Assembly: GCA_016193285.1 (NCBI GenBank) | Contig: JACPSL010000012.1 | Span: 24,193 to 88,192 of the forward strand | Direction of reading: 5' to 3' | DNA length: 64,000 nucleotides | DNA from: Candidatus Melainabacteria bacterium | GTDB lineage: Bacteria > Cyanobacteriota > Vampirovibrionia > 2-02-FULL-35-15 | Part shown: one piece after another, positions 25,488 through 33,702 of the stretch | Position numbering within the stretch: position 1 is the first letter of the stretch | How the letters are laid out: every line of letters begins with the position of its first letter | Notes under the pieces: model-generated | What the model was told of the DNA's origin: nothing | Databases searched by the model: none | Seen by the model: the letters and a program-made list of their open reading frames with translations, nothing else | Position numbers and translations under genes: made by a program

Positions 25488-26813
25488 ATGAATGTTTTAG
25501 TAATTGGTGGTGGTGGAAGAGAACATGCAATTTGCTGGAAATTGCATCAAAGTCCACATGTGACTCATATATTTTGTGCTCCAGGAAATGCAGGTATTGC
25601 TGAAGTAGCAACTTGTATCCCTGTAAAGCCACACGATATTGAAAGATTAGCAGAAACTGCAATTGCACAAAAAATTGATCTAACAATTGTTGGTATGGAT
25701 GAACCTTTATCTCTTGGTATTGTTGATCATTTTAAGAAGAAAGGACTTAGAATATTTGGACCTACAAAAAACGCAGCAAAATTAGAATGGTCAAAATATT
25801 TTGCAAAAGAGTTTATGCTAAAGCACAATATTCCTACAGCATCTTACGCATGTTTTGATAGCAGGGATTTTGCTATAGCTTATGCAAAATCCAAAGAGCC
25901 TCCAATTGTAGTAAAAGCAGATGGTCTTGCACTTGGTAAAGGAGTAACAGTTGCTAAATCTCTTGATGAGGCTAAAATTGCTATTCATGATTGTTTTGAT
26001 GGGAAATTTGGCAGAGCAGGAAGTCTTGTAGTAATTGAAGATTTTTTAAAAGGGCAAGAAGTTTCTGTTTTTGCATTTTGTGATGGGAAAGATGCTGTTA
26101 CATTAGCTACAGCTCAGGATTATAAAAGATTAGAAGATGGCGATAATGGCCCAAATACAGGTGGAATGGGAGCATATGCACCAGTCTCTTTTGTAAGCCC
26201 AGAGCTGCTTGGAAAAATAAAAGAAGAAATCATTTCTCCTACTTTAACTGGGATGGCTAGCGAAGGTAATCCATATCAAGGCATTCTTTATCTTGGACTT
26301 ATGATTGATGAACATGGAAATCCAAGAGTTGTTGAGTTTAACTCAAGACTTGGAGATCCAGAAGCACAAGTTGTTTTACCTTTATTAGATGAAGATTTTT
26401 TTGAAATTTGTTTTTCAGTTACTGAAGGTGACTTAGGAAAGTATAAAGAAGGTTTACACAGATTAGGTGGTGCTGCACTTTGTGTAGTTATTGCTTCAAA
26501 AGGTTATCCTCAAAACTATGAAAAGGGTATTCCAATTGGATTTCAGAAACTTAATGAGCCAATAGAAGTTGTTAGCGGTAAAAACCCACAAACAATTGAG
26601 TCAATTTTAAAAGCCAAAGGAATTATTTTTCATGCAGGTACAGCAAGAGATACTGATGGCAGGCTTGTTTCAAATGGAGGAAGAGTATTAGGTGTTACTG
26701 CACTTGCAGACAATCTCTTAGATGCCCAAGTCCTAGCATATAAATTATGTGAAAGAATTGATTTTGAAGGGAAATATTATCGTAGGGATATTGGTGATAA
26801 AGGAATGATTTAG
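25488..26813 (+). CDS. purD: Phosphoribosylamine-glycine ligase
   Basis: A 441-residue ATP-grasp enzyme. VLVIGGGGREHAICWKL is the N-terminal nucleotide motif, KADGLALGKGVTVA the ATP-grasp loop, and DYKRLEDGDNGPNTGGMGAY the signature; VEFNSRLGDPEAQVVLPLL supplies the metal ligands. It joins glycine to phosphoribosylamine in purine synthesis. Length is normal. The start is leaderless by the -10 position, and transcription seems independent of neighbours on the opposite strand. Confidence 0.96.
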   Translation: MNVLVIGGGGREHAICWKLHQSPHVTHIFCAPGNAGIAEVATCIPVKPHDIERLAETAIAQKIDLTIVGMDEPLSLGIVDHFKKKGLRIFGPTKNAAKLEWSKYFAKEFMLKHNIPTASYACFDSRDFAIAYAKSKEPPIVVKADGLALGKGVTVAKSLDEAKIAIHDCFDGKFGRAGSLVVIEDFLKGQEVSVFAFCDGKDAVTLATAQDYKRLEDGDNGPNTGGMGAYAPVSFVSPELLGKIKEEIISPTLTGMASEGNPYQGILYLGLMIDEHGNPRVVEFNSRLGDPEAQVVLPLLDEDFFEICFSVTEGDLGKYKEGLHRLGGAALCVVIASKGYPQNYEKGIPIGFQKLNEPIEVVSGKNPQTIESILKAKGIIFHAGTARDTDGRLVSNGGRVLGVTALADNLLDAQVLAYKLCERIDFEGKYYRRDIGDKGMI

Positions 26814-26928
26814 CTCATTTAATACTGAGATCATCTTGTGTAAAAATGTTATTTTCTCCACTGTTAAACACCTCACTATCCTCTCCACCACAACAACTAT
26901 TCAGTTTTATTTCTTAAGAGGAATGTAA

Positions 26929-27606
26929 CTACTTGTATATTACATAATGATCATCGTCTCTTCCATCACTTCCCCACAGACTACTAAAAAGTCCCTTCCT
27001 TACATAATGATCATCGTCTCTTCCATCACTTCCCCATAGACTACTAAAAAGTCCTTTCCCTGAACTACCAAAAAGCCCTCCCCCTGAACTATTAAAAAGT
27101 TCCCAAAGTGAAAGCAATGAAGTAAGAGCAGTCATCCACGAAGGACTTTCATTCTCTGGAACTCCAACAGTGGGATTTGAGTTTGTTGGAGGAGATCCAA
27201 TAACAGGATCATGAGGGCTGGGTGTAATAGGCCTTTCAACTGGAAGTGTAACATCAGGAGGTCCAGAAGGCCCAGGGACAATAACAGGATCATAGGGGGG
27301 ACGTGTAGTAGGCTTCTCAACTGGAAGTGTAACAGTAGGAGGTCCAGAAGGCCCAGGTCTAACAACAGGATCATAAGAGGGACGTGTAGTAGGCTTCTCA
27401 ACTGGAAGTGTAACAATTCTATCTGGTGGTCCTAGTGCTTTTTTCTCTTCTATATTGTTACTAGTTGAAGTATTTCTACCAGTAGCAGTTAAAGGTATGA
27501 CAGAGTCTCCATTGGGATTACGTCCATTTACAACCTGTGGAATGCCCTTCTTTGTTGTTACTGCTGCTATTGGTTGGGTGGATGTTGTAATAGATGTATG
27601 TACCAT
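26929..27606 (-). CDS. Repeat-rich Pro/Gly protein, unknown
   Basis: A 225-residue protein without a signal peptide. Residues of about 70-150 hold three 27-residue repeats (VTLPVEKPTTRPxYDPV...PGPSGPP), encoded by 81-bp direct repeats. The C-terminus holds two 20-residue repeats with the core GLFSSLWGSDGRDDDHYV, encoded by near-identical 60-bp units. A short Trp/Leu-rich segment lies between. The low-complexity, repeat-driven make-up resembles secreted adhesins or scaffold proteins. I know of no family. Confidence 0.6.
   Translation of the reverse strand: MVHTSITTSTQPIAAVTTKKGIPQVVNGRNPNGDSVIPLTATGRNTSTSNNIEEKKALGPPDRIVTLPVEKPTTRPSYDPVVRPGPSGPPTVTLPVEKPTTRPPYDPVIVPGPSGPPDVTLPVERPITPSPHDPVIGSPPTNSNPTVGVPENESPSWMTALTSLLSLWELFNSSGGGLFGSSGKGLFSSLWGSDGRDDDHYVRKGLFSSLWGSDGRDDDHYVIYK
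26941..27060. repeat. Two 60-bp direct repeats in the Pro/Gly protein gene
   Basis: Units 26941-27000 and 27001-27060 differ at only about three positions, so the duplication is recent or kept uniform by recombination. Confidence 0.95.
27190..27417. repeat. 81-bp direct repeats, about three copies
   Basis: Units beginning at GTAGTAGGCTTCTCAACTGG repeat in frame. The two copies nearer the protein N-terminus are nearly identical; the third has drifted more. Confidence 0.8.
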
Positions 27607-27707
27607 ATAGTTCTCTAATTTAGTTTAATAGTAATAGACTTCTACAGTAAAACATAAACAGGTTATCTTCTTGTTAAAGGAATTAAAGGATTAGTGTAAA
27701 TTAATTT

Positions 27708-27926
27708 TTAAATACTTTCTTGATTTATTTTATATTGAGTTTGAACTAATGCACTTTGAAGTTTGTTTTCTTCGTCTGGTTGTCCTCTTACTTTTTTAAG
27801 CTTAGCTAATAGTGCTGCTTGTTCCTCTTTAAGTTTTTTTAGTCCTTCGCTTCTTTTAGTATCTGTAGTGCTTTGAGCATCAGCTCTGCTTGTTTGGTTT
27901 GATGAATTTATTGAGTTTACTTCCAT
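27708..27926 (-). CDS. Small coiled-coil protein, unknown
   Basis: A 72-residue protein from the ATG at 27926 (a longer TTG start at 27959 is less likely). The N-terminal third is Ser/Asn/Thr-rich and disordered. From residue 30 to the end it is a charged helix with heptads (GLKKLKEEQAALLAKLKK, ENKLQSALVQTQYKI). It could be a short structural or chaperone-like partner. It is on the same strand as the repeat-rich protein 100 bp downstream. Confidence 0.5.
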   Translation of the reverse strand: MEVNSINSSNQTSRADAQSTTDTKRSEGLKKLKEEQAALLAKLKKVRGQPDEENKLQSALVQTQYKINQESI

Positions 27927-27988
27927 AGGGAGTACCTGACTAATTACAAAGTAAAACAAATGTTGGTTAATTTTTGGATAACATCTTC

Positions 27989-28028
27989 CAAAAAGTAACC
28001 CCCTGTATGAGCTCTAACACAGGGGGTT
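27989..28028 (-). terminator. Intrinsic terminator
   Basis: Ten-base arms AACCCCCTGT (27997-28006) and ACAGGGGGTT (28019-28028) around a 12-base loop, followed on the minus strand by ACTTTTT. Confidence 0.8.
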
Positions 28029-28136
28029 ATTTCCTTTTATTACTTTTTATTGTTTGTTAATTCTCTAGAGAAGCTAGAGAACCGACCTACTTACCGATTT
28101 GATTTAACACTGCGGTTAATTTTTCCGCTCTCCTTT
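27989..28136 (-). ncRNA. Candidate small RNA of about 150 nt, own promoter and terminator
   Basis: On the minus strand a TATAAT box (28143-28148) precedes a stretch with no credible frame that contains two hairpins (GCGG/CCGC around AAAAATTAA; TCTCTAG/CTAGAGA around a five-base loop) and ends in a strong terminator (27989-28028). The terminator belongs to neither flanking gene's expected position unless the pilin-like gene has a 300-nt 3' UTR. I could not match it to 6S, SRP, RNase P or tmRNA. Confidence 0.4.
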
Positions 28137-28305
28137 GGGTCAATTATACTAGCTTGTGTTGCCCACTTTGATTTAGTGTCTTATCAAATGGCTACTATAA
28201 GCATACTCACAATTAATAAAAAATTCAAGTTATTAATTATCCATATTTAATGTTGATTAAAAAAAATTTACAAAAGTTATGAGGCTTTAACCAATGTATA
28301 ATATG

Positions 28306-28746
28306 CTAACCCTTGCCTGGTTTTGCTTTTGAAAAATAAGTGATGATATTAGTTTGTGCTCCAATATTGTCTTTTCTTTTAACACTTATAGTTACTTCTT
28401 TAAGTCCAGTATCTTCAGATATGTTAACTGGATAGTTTTCAGGCCTCCCCACAGTTTTTGGATCAATATACTTAACAGTAACTCTTACTAAAAAATCTTT
28501 AACATTTTTAACGACTGTCATACCATCTGTACTGCCTAGTGCGTCAAGTTCTTGATCATAATAGCTTAGTGACTTTAACCTTTCCCATTCGTTTTGAGCT
28601 AGATTAACTGCCTGGTTTTGCATTTGAATCCTGACATTTTTTTGAATAATGTATGGAAATATTGCAATAATTCCAGATAAAGCAGTAGTAATAATCACTA
28701 CGCTTACCATAAGTTCAATTAATGATTGGCCAAATTGATTACGCAT
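28306..28746 (-). CDS. Type IV pilin-like protein (PilV/PilE-type prepilin)
   Basis: A 146-residue protein with a class III signal: FGQSLIELMVSVVIITTALSGIIAIFPYII, where cleavage would follow the Gly and leave Glu five residues in. The rest is a small globular domain with conserved N-terminal helix extension (QMQNQAVNLAQNEWERL). It probably is a minor pilin or pseudopilin. The gene follows yidC by 3 nt on the same strand, so it would be co-transcribed with the rpmH-rnpA-yidD-yidC block. No pilus assembly gene is nearby. Confidence 0.8.
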   Translation of the reverse strand: MRNQFGQSLIELMVSVVIITTALSGIIAIFPYIIQKNVRIQMQNQAVNLAQNEWERLKSLSYYDQELDALGSTDGMTVVKNVKDFLVRVTVKYIDPKTVGRPENYPVNISEDTGLKEVTISVKRKDNIGAQTNIITYFSKAKPGKG

Positions 28747-28749
28747 AAG

Positions 28750-29844
28750 TTATGTTCTCATTACCATCCATGTTTGCAATGCTTGAATAAAACCACTTAC
28801 TACAAAATATAAAAGTACCCCTGCAGGGACAGGAAACATTAAAGTCATTACACCTACCATGGACGGCATTATTTTTTGCATTGTTTTTTGCATCTCAGCT
28901 TGTTTTAAATCTATTGGAGGTGGTGAAGATTTTGCAGTAACTTTTCCAGAAAGCCAGATTGTTACTACAAACAAAAAAACTAAAATTATTATATCCATGT
29001 TTAGTTTTCCACTTATTGGATCAACTGCCCCAGTTTTTCCAAGTCCACTTATAAACAAGAAATTATCTTTTTCAGAACTGCCAGGTAAGATTGCTTGTAA
29101 GTAAACTTTTGTAGGTTGCTTTGTTTTTAAAGTAACGTTATTATCAGGCTTTACTTTAATTTCAGCAAAAGAGTTTAAGTCTTTTGCTGTATATCCTGGT
29201 GTATAGTATGGCCTGTCAGAAAGTTGCCACTGAATGTTTTCTGTAATCCCATTTATATTTCCTTCAAGCTTAAAAATACTGTATGTAATTTCTTTATTAG
29301 CTGGAATCCTTACAGGACCAGGGTTTAAAACTAATCTTCCTTTTTCTCCTTTCTTACCAACAAAAATAGTTGGTGTAGATGAACCTTTTATTTGTTCATT
29401 TAATGTTTGATCTTTGTTTAAAATTTCTACTGGTACAGTTATTGCAACTGGTTTAAATGGAGAACCATTGAAAGCCCAAAAAAGAGCAATTAAAATTGGG
29501 AGCTGAAATAACATTGGGAAACAACCACCAAGAGGATTTACTTTATTAGTTTGATAAAATTCCATCATATCTTTTTGAAATGCAGCTTGTACTTCTTTTA
29601 ATTTCCCTGGCTTATCTTTATATCTTTCTTTTTGTTGGTTAAATCTGTCCTGAAGAATTTTTATTTTAGGCTGAAGTGCTTGCATTTTTCGCATTGATTC
29701 AGTTTGTTGTTTTGTAAGTGGATAAAGAATAATTTTTACAAGTATTGTTACTGCAATAATTGCCCAGCCGTAACTCCCTAAAGTACGATTGAAAAAATCA
29801 AGCATTGGCAAAATAAAGTGATATGTTATTAAACTAAAATCCAT
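28750..29844 (-). CDS. yidC: Membrane protein insertase YidC
   Basis: A 364-residue Oxa1 family insertase. SYGWAIIAVTILVKIILYPLT is TM1, KVNPLGGCFPMLFQLPILIALFWAF the conserved hairpin-TM2 region, and the end has GVMTLMFPVPAGVLLYFVVS. Between TM2 and TM3 lies an insert of about 140 residues predicted as beta-rich and extracytoplasmic; such inserts are known in cyanobacterial YidC. It overlaps yidD by 11 bp. It inserts and folds membrane proteins with or without SecYEG. Confidence 0.94.
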   Translation of the reverse strand: MDFSLITYHFILPMLDFFNRTLGSYGWAIIAVTILVKIILYPLTKQQTESMRKMQALQPKIKILQDRFNQQKERYKDKPGKLKEVQAAFQKDMMEFYQTNKVNPLGGCFPMLFQLPILIALFWAFNGSPFKPVAITVPVEILNKDQTLNEQIKGSSTPTIFVGKKGEKGRLVLNPGPVRIPANKEITYSIFKLEGNINGITENIQWQLSDRPYYTPGYTAKDLNSFAEIKVKPDNNVTLKTKQPTKVYLQAILPGSSEKDNFLFISGLGKTGAVDPISGKLNMDIIILVFLFVVTIWLSGKVTAKSSPPPIDLKQAEMQKTMQKIMPSMVGVMTLMFPVPAGVLLYFVVSGFIQALQTWMVMRT

Positions 29845-30154
29845 GAATTAACCTCGCAACCTCATAACCTTGTAACCTCGAAACCTTGTAACCTCGAAAC
29901 CTCGGTACTTCGTCTATCCCTCCTTCACATAATGGATGACATCTTAAAATCCTTTTAACTGAGAGAGCAAGGCCAATAAACAGGCCATGTTTTTGAATTG
30001 ATTCTAAAAAATAATCAGAACAACTTGGATAAAAACGACATTCAAAAAAGCCAAATAAAGATCTTAAAAATCTTGTCTTTTGCCATAAGTTGGTTGAAAA
30101 AGGAAGGGCCATATAAAGGAATGTGTGTATTGTAGAAAAAACTTTTGTAAACAT
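29834..30154 (-). CDS. yidD: Membrane protein insertion efficiency factor YidD
   Basis: A 106-residue protein. The conserved FFECRFYPSCSDYFLESIQKHG and LRCHPLCEGGIDEVP segments with three Cys identify it. It normally ends near residue 85; here about 20 extra residues (FRGYKVSRLQGYEVARL) are encoded by the tandem repeat at 29850-29911, the same peptide type as in RecO. Gene order rnpA-yidD-yidC is conserved. Confidence 0.92.
   Translation of the reverse strand: MFTKVFSTIHTFLYMALPFSTNLWQKTRFLRSLFGFFECRFYPSCSDYFLESIQKHGLFIGLALSVKRILRCHPLCEGGIDEVPRFRGYKVSRLQGYEVARLIHGF
29850..29911. repeat. Short tandem repeat, AACCTTGTAACCTCG family, end of yidD
   Basis: About seven units of 7-8 bp, translated as the C-terminal extension of YidD and lying just before the yidC start. 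Confidence 0.9.
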
Positions 30155-30158
30155 ATAC

Positions 30159-30527
30159 CTAATTAATTTTTCTTAACAAGTCTTCCATTGTATCTCTTAT
30201 TTGCATGAAGGTAGAATTCTTTATGCCTGGATTTGCTATCCATATCAAAACATTTGGAATGGTTTTATTTTGTAAAAGAAATGTGTTTTTAATTAATTGA
30301 TATGCAGCTCTCATTCTTCTTTTTATTAAATTTCTTTTAGTTGCTCTTTTGTCTACTTTTAAACCTACAATAAAAGCAGCTTTAGGTAACTTGTTAATAT
30401 CTTTTCTCTTAAATAAATAATAAAGACTTAATAAATTAGAACTTAGCCTTCGTTTCATTTTATTCCTAGGATTAAAAATAAAATTAAAAAGACTTCTATC
30501 TTTTAGTCTTTCAGATTTAGGTAGCAT
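30159..30527 (-). CDS. rnpA: Ribonuclease P protein component
   Basis: A 122-residue basic protein with the RNR-type segment KVDKRATKRNLIKRRMRAAY near residues 70-90 and a hydrophobic FNFIFNPRNK N-terminus. It binds RNase P RNA for tRNA 5' maturation. It sits 5 nt before yidD and just after rpmH, in the standard order. The RNA component is not in the window. Confidence 0.93.
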   Translation of the reverse strand: MLPKSERLKDRSLFNFIFNPRNKMKRRLSSNLLSLYYLFKRKDINKLPKAAFIVGLKVDKRATKRNLIKRRMRAAYQLIKNTFLLQNKTIPNVLIWIANPGIKNSTFMQIRDTMEDLLRKIN

Positions 30528-30533
30528 AATAAA

Positions 30534-30671
30534 TTAACTTATTGCAAGTCTCTTGCGACCTTTTAACCTTCTTCTTTTTAATACGTTTCTACCTGCTTTG
30601 GTTTTTAATCTTGCCCTAAAACCACTAGTTTTAATTTTTTTTCTTTTTGATCCACCTAAAGTTCGTTTCAT
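30534..30671 (-). CDS. rpmH: Ribosomal protein L34
   Basis: Forty-five residues, starting [12 protein letters not shown] and rich in Arg/Lys, with [25 protein letters not shown] cut here to its core pattern (F-R-A-R and G-R-x-V-L-x-R-R-R). It matches L34, and its place next to rnpA and divergent to dnaA is the classic order. Translation starts at the ATG complementary to 30669-30671. It is too short for an automatic ORF cutoff. Confidence 0.93.
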   Translation of the reverse strand: MKRTLGGSKRKKIKTSGFRARLKTKAGRNVLKRRRLKGRKRLAIS

Positions 30672-30715
30672 TGATTGTTTCCCTTATGTTTTTGCAACAC
30701 CAATATTTATAACAT

Positions 30716-30750
30716 AAATTCTCAATTCTCAATTCTTAATTCTCAATTTT
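30716..30750. repeat. Short tandem repeat, CAATTCTTAATTCT family, upstream of dnaA
   Basis: Four units of AATTCTC/AATTCTT in the rpmH-dnaA gap. I see no DnaA box (TTATCCACA) in this gap. Confidence 0.8.
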
Positions 30751-30799
30751 TTCATGTTAAGCTCATAAGTCCGCTTTAAAAAGCTAAAGAGTCTTTGTT

Positions 30800-32152
30800 A
30801 TGAATTATGATGTTGAAAAAATTTGGCAAGATGTTCAAGTCCATCTTTCTAAGGAAATAAAAGGCCCAAGCTTTCAAACTTGGATAAAGCCTTCTAAGCT
30901 CATTGAGCTAAAAGAAGATAAAGCTACTCTTGCAGTAAAAAATGAATTTAATAAGAACTTTCTCAAACAATGCTACATAGATAAGATTTCATATTGCATT
31001 GAAAAAACAATTAAAAGGAAAATCACATTAGAAATTGTTGTTAAAAGTGATTTAAAGATAAGTGAGTTTGTTTCATCAATTGCAAATTTAAAAGAAGTAG
31101 AAATTCAACCCTTGGCCCTCAGCCCTCAGTCCGCAACAAATTTAAATCCTTCTTATACTTTTGAAAATTTTGTTGTTGGGCCATGTAATCAGTTTTGTCA
31201 TGCTGCTGCACTTGCTATTGCTGAAACACAAGGGGAGTTATATAACCCATTATTTATTTATAGTGGAGTTGGCCTTGGAAAAACTCATTTAGTACATGCA
31301 ATTGCAAACTATGCAATGAGTGAAAATAAGAATGCTCATGTAAAATATACAAGCTCTGAATCTTTTACAAATGAGTTGATCCAATCTATAAGAACCAATT
31401 CAATGTCTGGGTTTAGAGAAAAATTCAGGCACGTGGATATTTTAATGATTGACGATGTTCAGTTTTTAGCTGGAAAGGAAGCAACTCAGGAAGAATTTTT
31501 TCATACATTTAATACACTCAAAGAAAATGGCAAGCAAGTAATTCTAACTGCAGACAGGCCTCCAAGCTCTTTGTCTTCTATTGCTGACAGACTAAGAAGT
31601 CGGTTTGAAGGCGGGTTAATTGCAAATATTCAATTTCCTGATCTTGAAACCAGAACGGCCATCATTCTTTTAAAAGCTGAACGTTTAAATATTAATTTGC
31701 AAATGGATGTTGCAGAGTATATTGCGACTATGTATTCAAATAATATAAGAGAACTTGAAGGTGTATTAAAGAGAGTTCATGCATATTTTTCTTTTACTCA
31801 AGAAGAAATAAATTTAAAAAATGTTCAAAGAGTTTTATCGTCAAATCATTCCTCTTGTAATAAACCATCTCCAGAAACCATGCTTAAGATTGTTGCCTCT
31901 TTTTACAATATTTCCTCTGACGATTTAATTAGTTTAAAAAGGTCTTCTGATTTAACATTGCCAAGACATATTGCTATTTATCTCTTACATAATTCAGGGT
32001 TAAGTTTTCCAAGAATTGGAGAATTATTATCTAAGAGGACTCATAGTTCTGCAATTTATGCTTATAAACAAATTAAGAAAAAACTTGAGCAAGACAAAGT
32101 GCTTTCCGAAAATGTTAATTCTTTAATGGGATTAATTGAAAGAAGAAGATAA
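30800..32152 (+). CDS. dnaA: Chromosomal replication initiator DnaA
   Basis: A 450-residue AAA+ initiator. Domain I begins IWQDVQVHLSKEIKGPSFQTWI, domain III has Walker A GVGLGKTHLVHA and DDVQFLAG (Walker B), and domain IV has LPRHIAIYLLHNSGLSFPRIG and KRTHSSAIYAYKQI, replacing the usual GxRDHTTV by KRTHSSAIY. A short linker of QPLALSPQSA is encoded by a CCCTCAG repeat. The AAA+ core looks normal. dnaN does not follow; an aldehyde dehydrogenase does. Confidence 0.95.
   Translation: MNYDVEKIWQDVQVHLSKEIKGPSFQTWIKPSKLIELKEDKATLAVKNEFNKNFLKQCYIDKISYCIEKTIKRKITLEIVVKSDLKISEFVSSIANLKEVEIQPLALSPQSATNLNPSYTFENFVVGPCNQFCHAAALAIAETQGELYNPLFIYSGVGLGKTHLVHAIANYAMSENKNAHVKYTSSESFTNELIQSIRTNSMSGFREKFRHVDILMIDDVQFLAGKEATQEEFFHTFNTLKENGKQVILTADRPPSSLSSIADRLRSRFEGGLIANIQFPDLETRTAIILLKAERLNINLQMDVAEYIATMYSNNIRELEGVLKRVHAYFSFTQEEINLKNVQRVLSSNHSSCNKPSPETMLKIVASFYNISSDDLISLKRSSDLTLPRHIAIYLLHNSGLSFPRIGELLSKRTHSSAIYAYKQIKKKLEQDKVLSENVNSLMGLIERRR
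31108..31134. repeat. In-frame tandem repeat in dnaA linker, CCCTCAG family
   Basis: GGCCCTCAGCCCTCAGTCC: 7-bp units in the disordered linker between domains I and III. Confidence 0.7.
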
Positions 32153-32202
32153 AGACTTATAATTTATTTATAAGTACACTTAACGAAAAAAGGAGAAAAC
32201 CA

Positions 32203-33702
32203 ATGGCAACAAAACAATTAGAGTTACATCAATCAGTAGTAAAGTTTTTAAGTTCTGCACCAAAAAAAATGTTAATTGGTGGTGAGTTTGTAAGTGCTAA
32301 ATCTGGAAAAACTTTTGACACAATTAATCCTGCAACAGGTGAAGTAATTGTAAAAGTTTGTGAGGCTTCTAGTGAAGATATTGATAAGGCAGTTAAGGCT
32401 GCAAGAAAAGCATTTGAAGGAGAGTGGAAAAAAGTTACTCCATATCAAAGGCAACAGCTTTTACTTAAGCTTGCAGATTTAGTTGAAAAAAATTCAGAAG
32501 AGCTTGCACAACTTGAAACCTTGGATAATGGAAAACCAATTAATGAATCAAGAGCAGTAGACGTTCCATTTACTGTAGAACATTTTAGATATTATGCTGG
32601 CTGGGCTACAAAAATACATGGTGAGACACTTCCAGTCTCATGTGGGAATTATTTTACTTATACCTTACGTGAGCCCGTTGGTGTAGTTGGCCAAATTATT
32701 CCATGGAACTTTCCTCTTCTTATGGCAGCATGGAAAATTGCAGCAGCAATTGCTTGTGGGAATTGTGTAGTATTAAAACCTGCAGAACAAACACCACTTA
32801 CTGCTCTTAGGCTTGGTGAACTTATTATGGAAGCAGGATTTCCAGCTGGTGTTATAAATATTTGTCCAGGCTTTGGGCCTACTGCTGGTGCTGCTTTATC
32901 AAGTCACATAGATGTAGATAAAGTAGCCTTTACAGGAGAATATACTACAGGCCGGGAAATTATAAAAGCTTCAGCAGGAAACTTAAAAAGAGTTTCACTT
33001 GAACTTGGAGGGAAATCACCAAACATTGTTTTTATGGATAGTGATCTTGAAGGTGCATTAAGAGGATGTATGGGAAGTGTATTTTTTAATCAAGGTCAGG
33101 TTTGTTGTGCTGGTACTAGGCTTTTTATAGAAAAACCAATCTATGAAGACTTTGTATCAAAGCTTTCAGACAGAGCAAGAAAAATAAAACTTGGTCCTGG
33201 CTTAAGTGAAGAAACTCAAATGGGGCCACTTGTTAGTGAAGACCAGTTAAAAAGAGTAACTGGATATCTGGATATTGGTAAAAAAGAAGGAGCAAAAGCA
33301 GTATGTGGTGGTGAAAGAGCAAAAGATGGTGACTTACAAAGAGGATATTTTGTAGAGCCAACTATTTTTGCAAATGTTAACAATAAAATGAGAATTGCAC
33401 AAGAAGAAATTTTTGGACCTGTTGTAAGTGCAATTCCATTTAAAGATGTTAATGATGCAGTGTTTCAAGGGAATGAAACTACATACGGCCTTGCTAGCGG
33501 TGTATGGACAAAGGACATTAAAAAAGCACATGCAGTTGCAAGAGCATTAAAAGCAGGGACAGTTTGGGTAAATTGTTACAATATCTTTGATCCAGCTACA
33601 CCATTTGGAGGCTACAAACAAAGCGGGTTTGGACGTGAAGGTGGACTACATGCGCTAGAACTTTATACACAAGTAAAAAGTGTGTTTGTAAATTTAGATT
33701 AG
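32203..33702 (+). CDS. NAD(P)-dependent aldehyde dehydrogenase
   Basis: A 499-residue ALDH. GVVGQIIPWNFPLLMAAWK is the substrate/NAD strand, ELGGKSPNI holds the general-base Glu, and FNQGQVCCAGTRLF holds the catalytic cysteine with an extra Cys beside it. The C-terminal PFGGYKQSGFGREGG matches the class 1/2 group (betaine, retinal or general aldehyde type). A strong AGGAG site precedes the ATG. Substrate is not assignable. Convergent overlap with the patatin gene is 9 bp. Confidence 0.92.
   Translation: MATKQLELHQSVVKFLSSAPKKMLIGGEFVSAKSGKTFDTINPATGEVIVKVCEASSEDIDKAVKAARKAFEGEWKKVTPYQRQQLLLKLADLVEKNSEELAQLETLDNGKPINESRAVDVPFTVEHFRYYAGWATKIHGETLPVSCGNYFTYTLREPVGVVGQIIPWNFPLLMAAWKIAAAIACGNCVVLKPAEQTPLTALRLGELIMEAGFPAGVINICPGFGPTAGAALSSHIDVDKVAFTGEYTTGREIIKASAGNLKRVSLELGGKSPNIVFMDSDLEGALRGCMGSVFFNQGQVCCAGTRLFIEKPIYEDFVSKLSDRARKIKLGPGLSEETQMGPLVSEDQLKRVTGYLDIGKKEGAKAVCGGERAKDGDLQRGYFVEPTIFANVNNKMRIAQEEIFGPVVSAIPFKDVNDAVFQGNETTYGLASGVWTKDIKKAHAVARALKAGTVWVNCYNIFDPATPFGGYKQSGFGREGGLHALELYTQVKSVFVNLD

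Noticed and set aside
26941..27417. CRISPR array
   Set aside because: The units touch each other and vary in frame with a protein; there are no spacers or cas genes.
27132..27435. Two long frames on both strands inside the Pro/Gly protein gene
   Set aside because: They are shadows produced by the 81-bp direct repeats and have no ribosome site.
28035..28130. 4.5S SRP RNA or tmRNA in the gap before dnaA-side genes
   Set aside because: The diagnostic GGAAGCAGCC-type loop of SRP RNA and the tRNA-like ends of tmRNA are missing.
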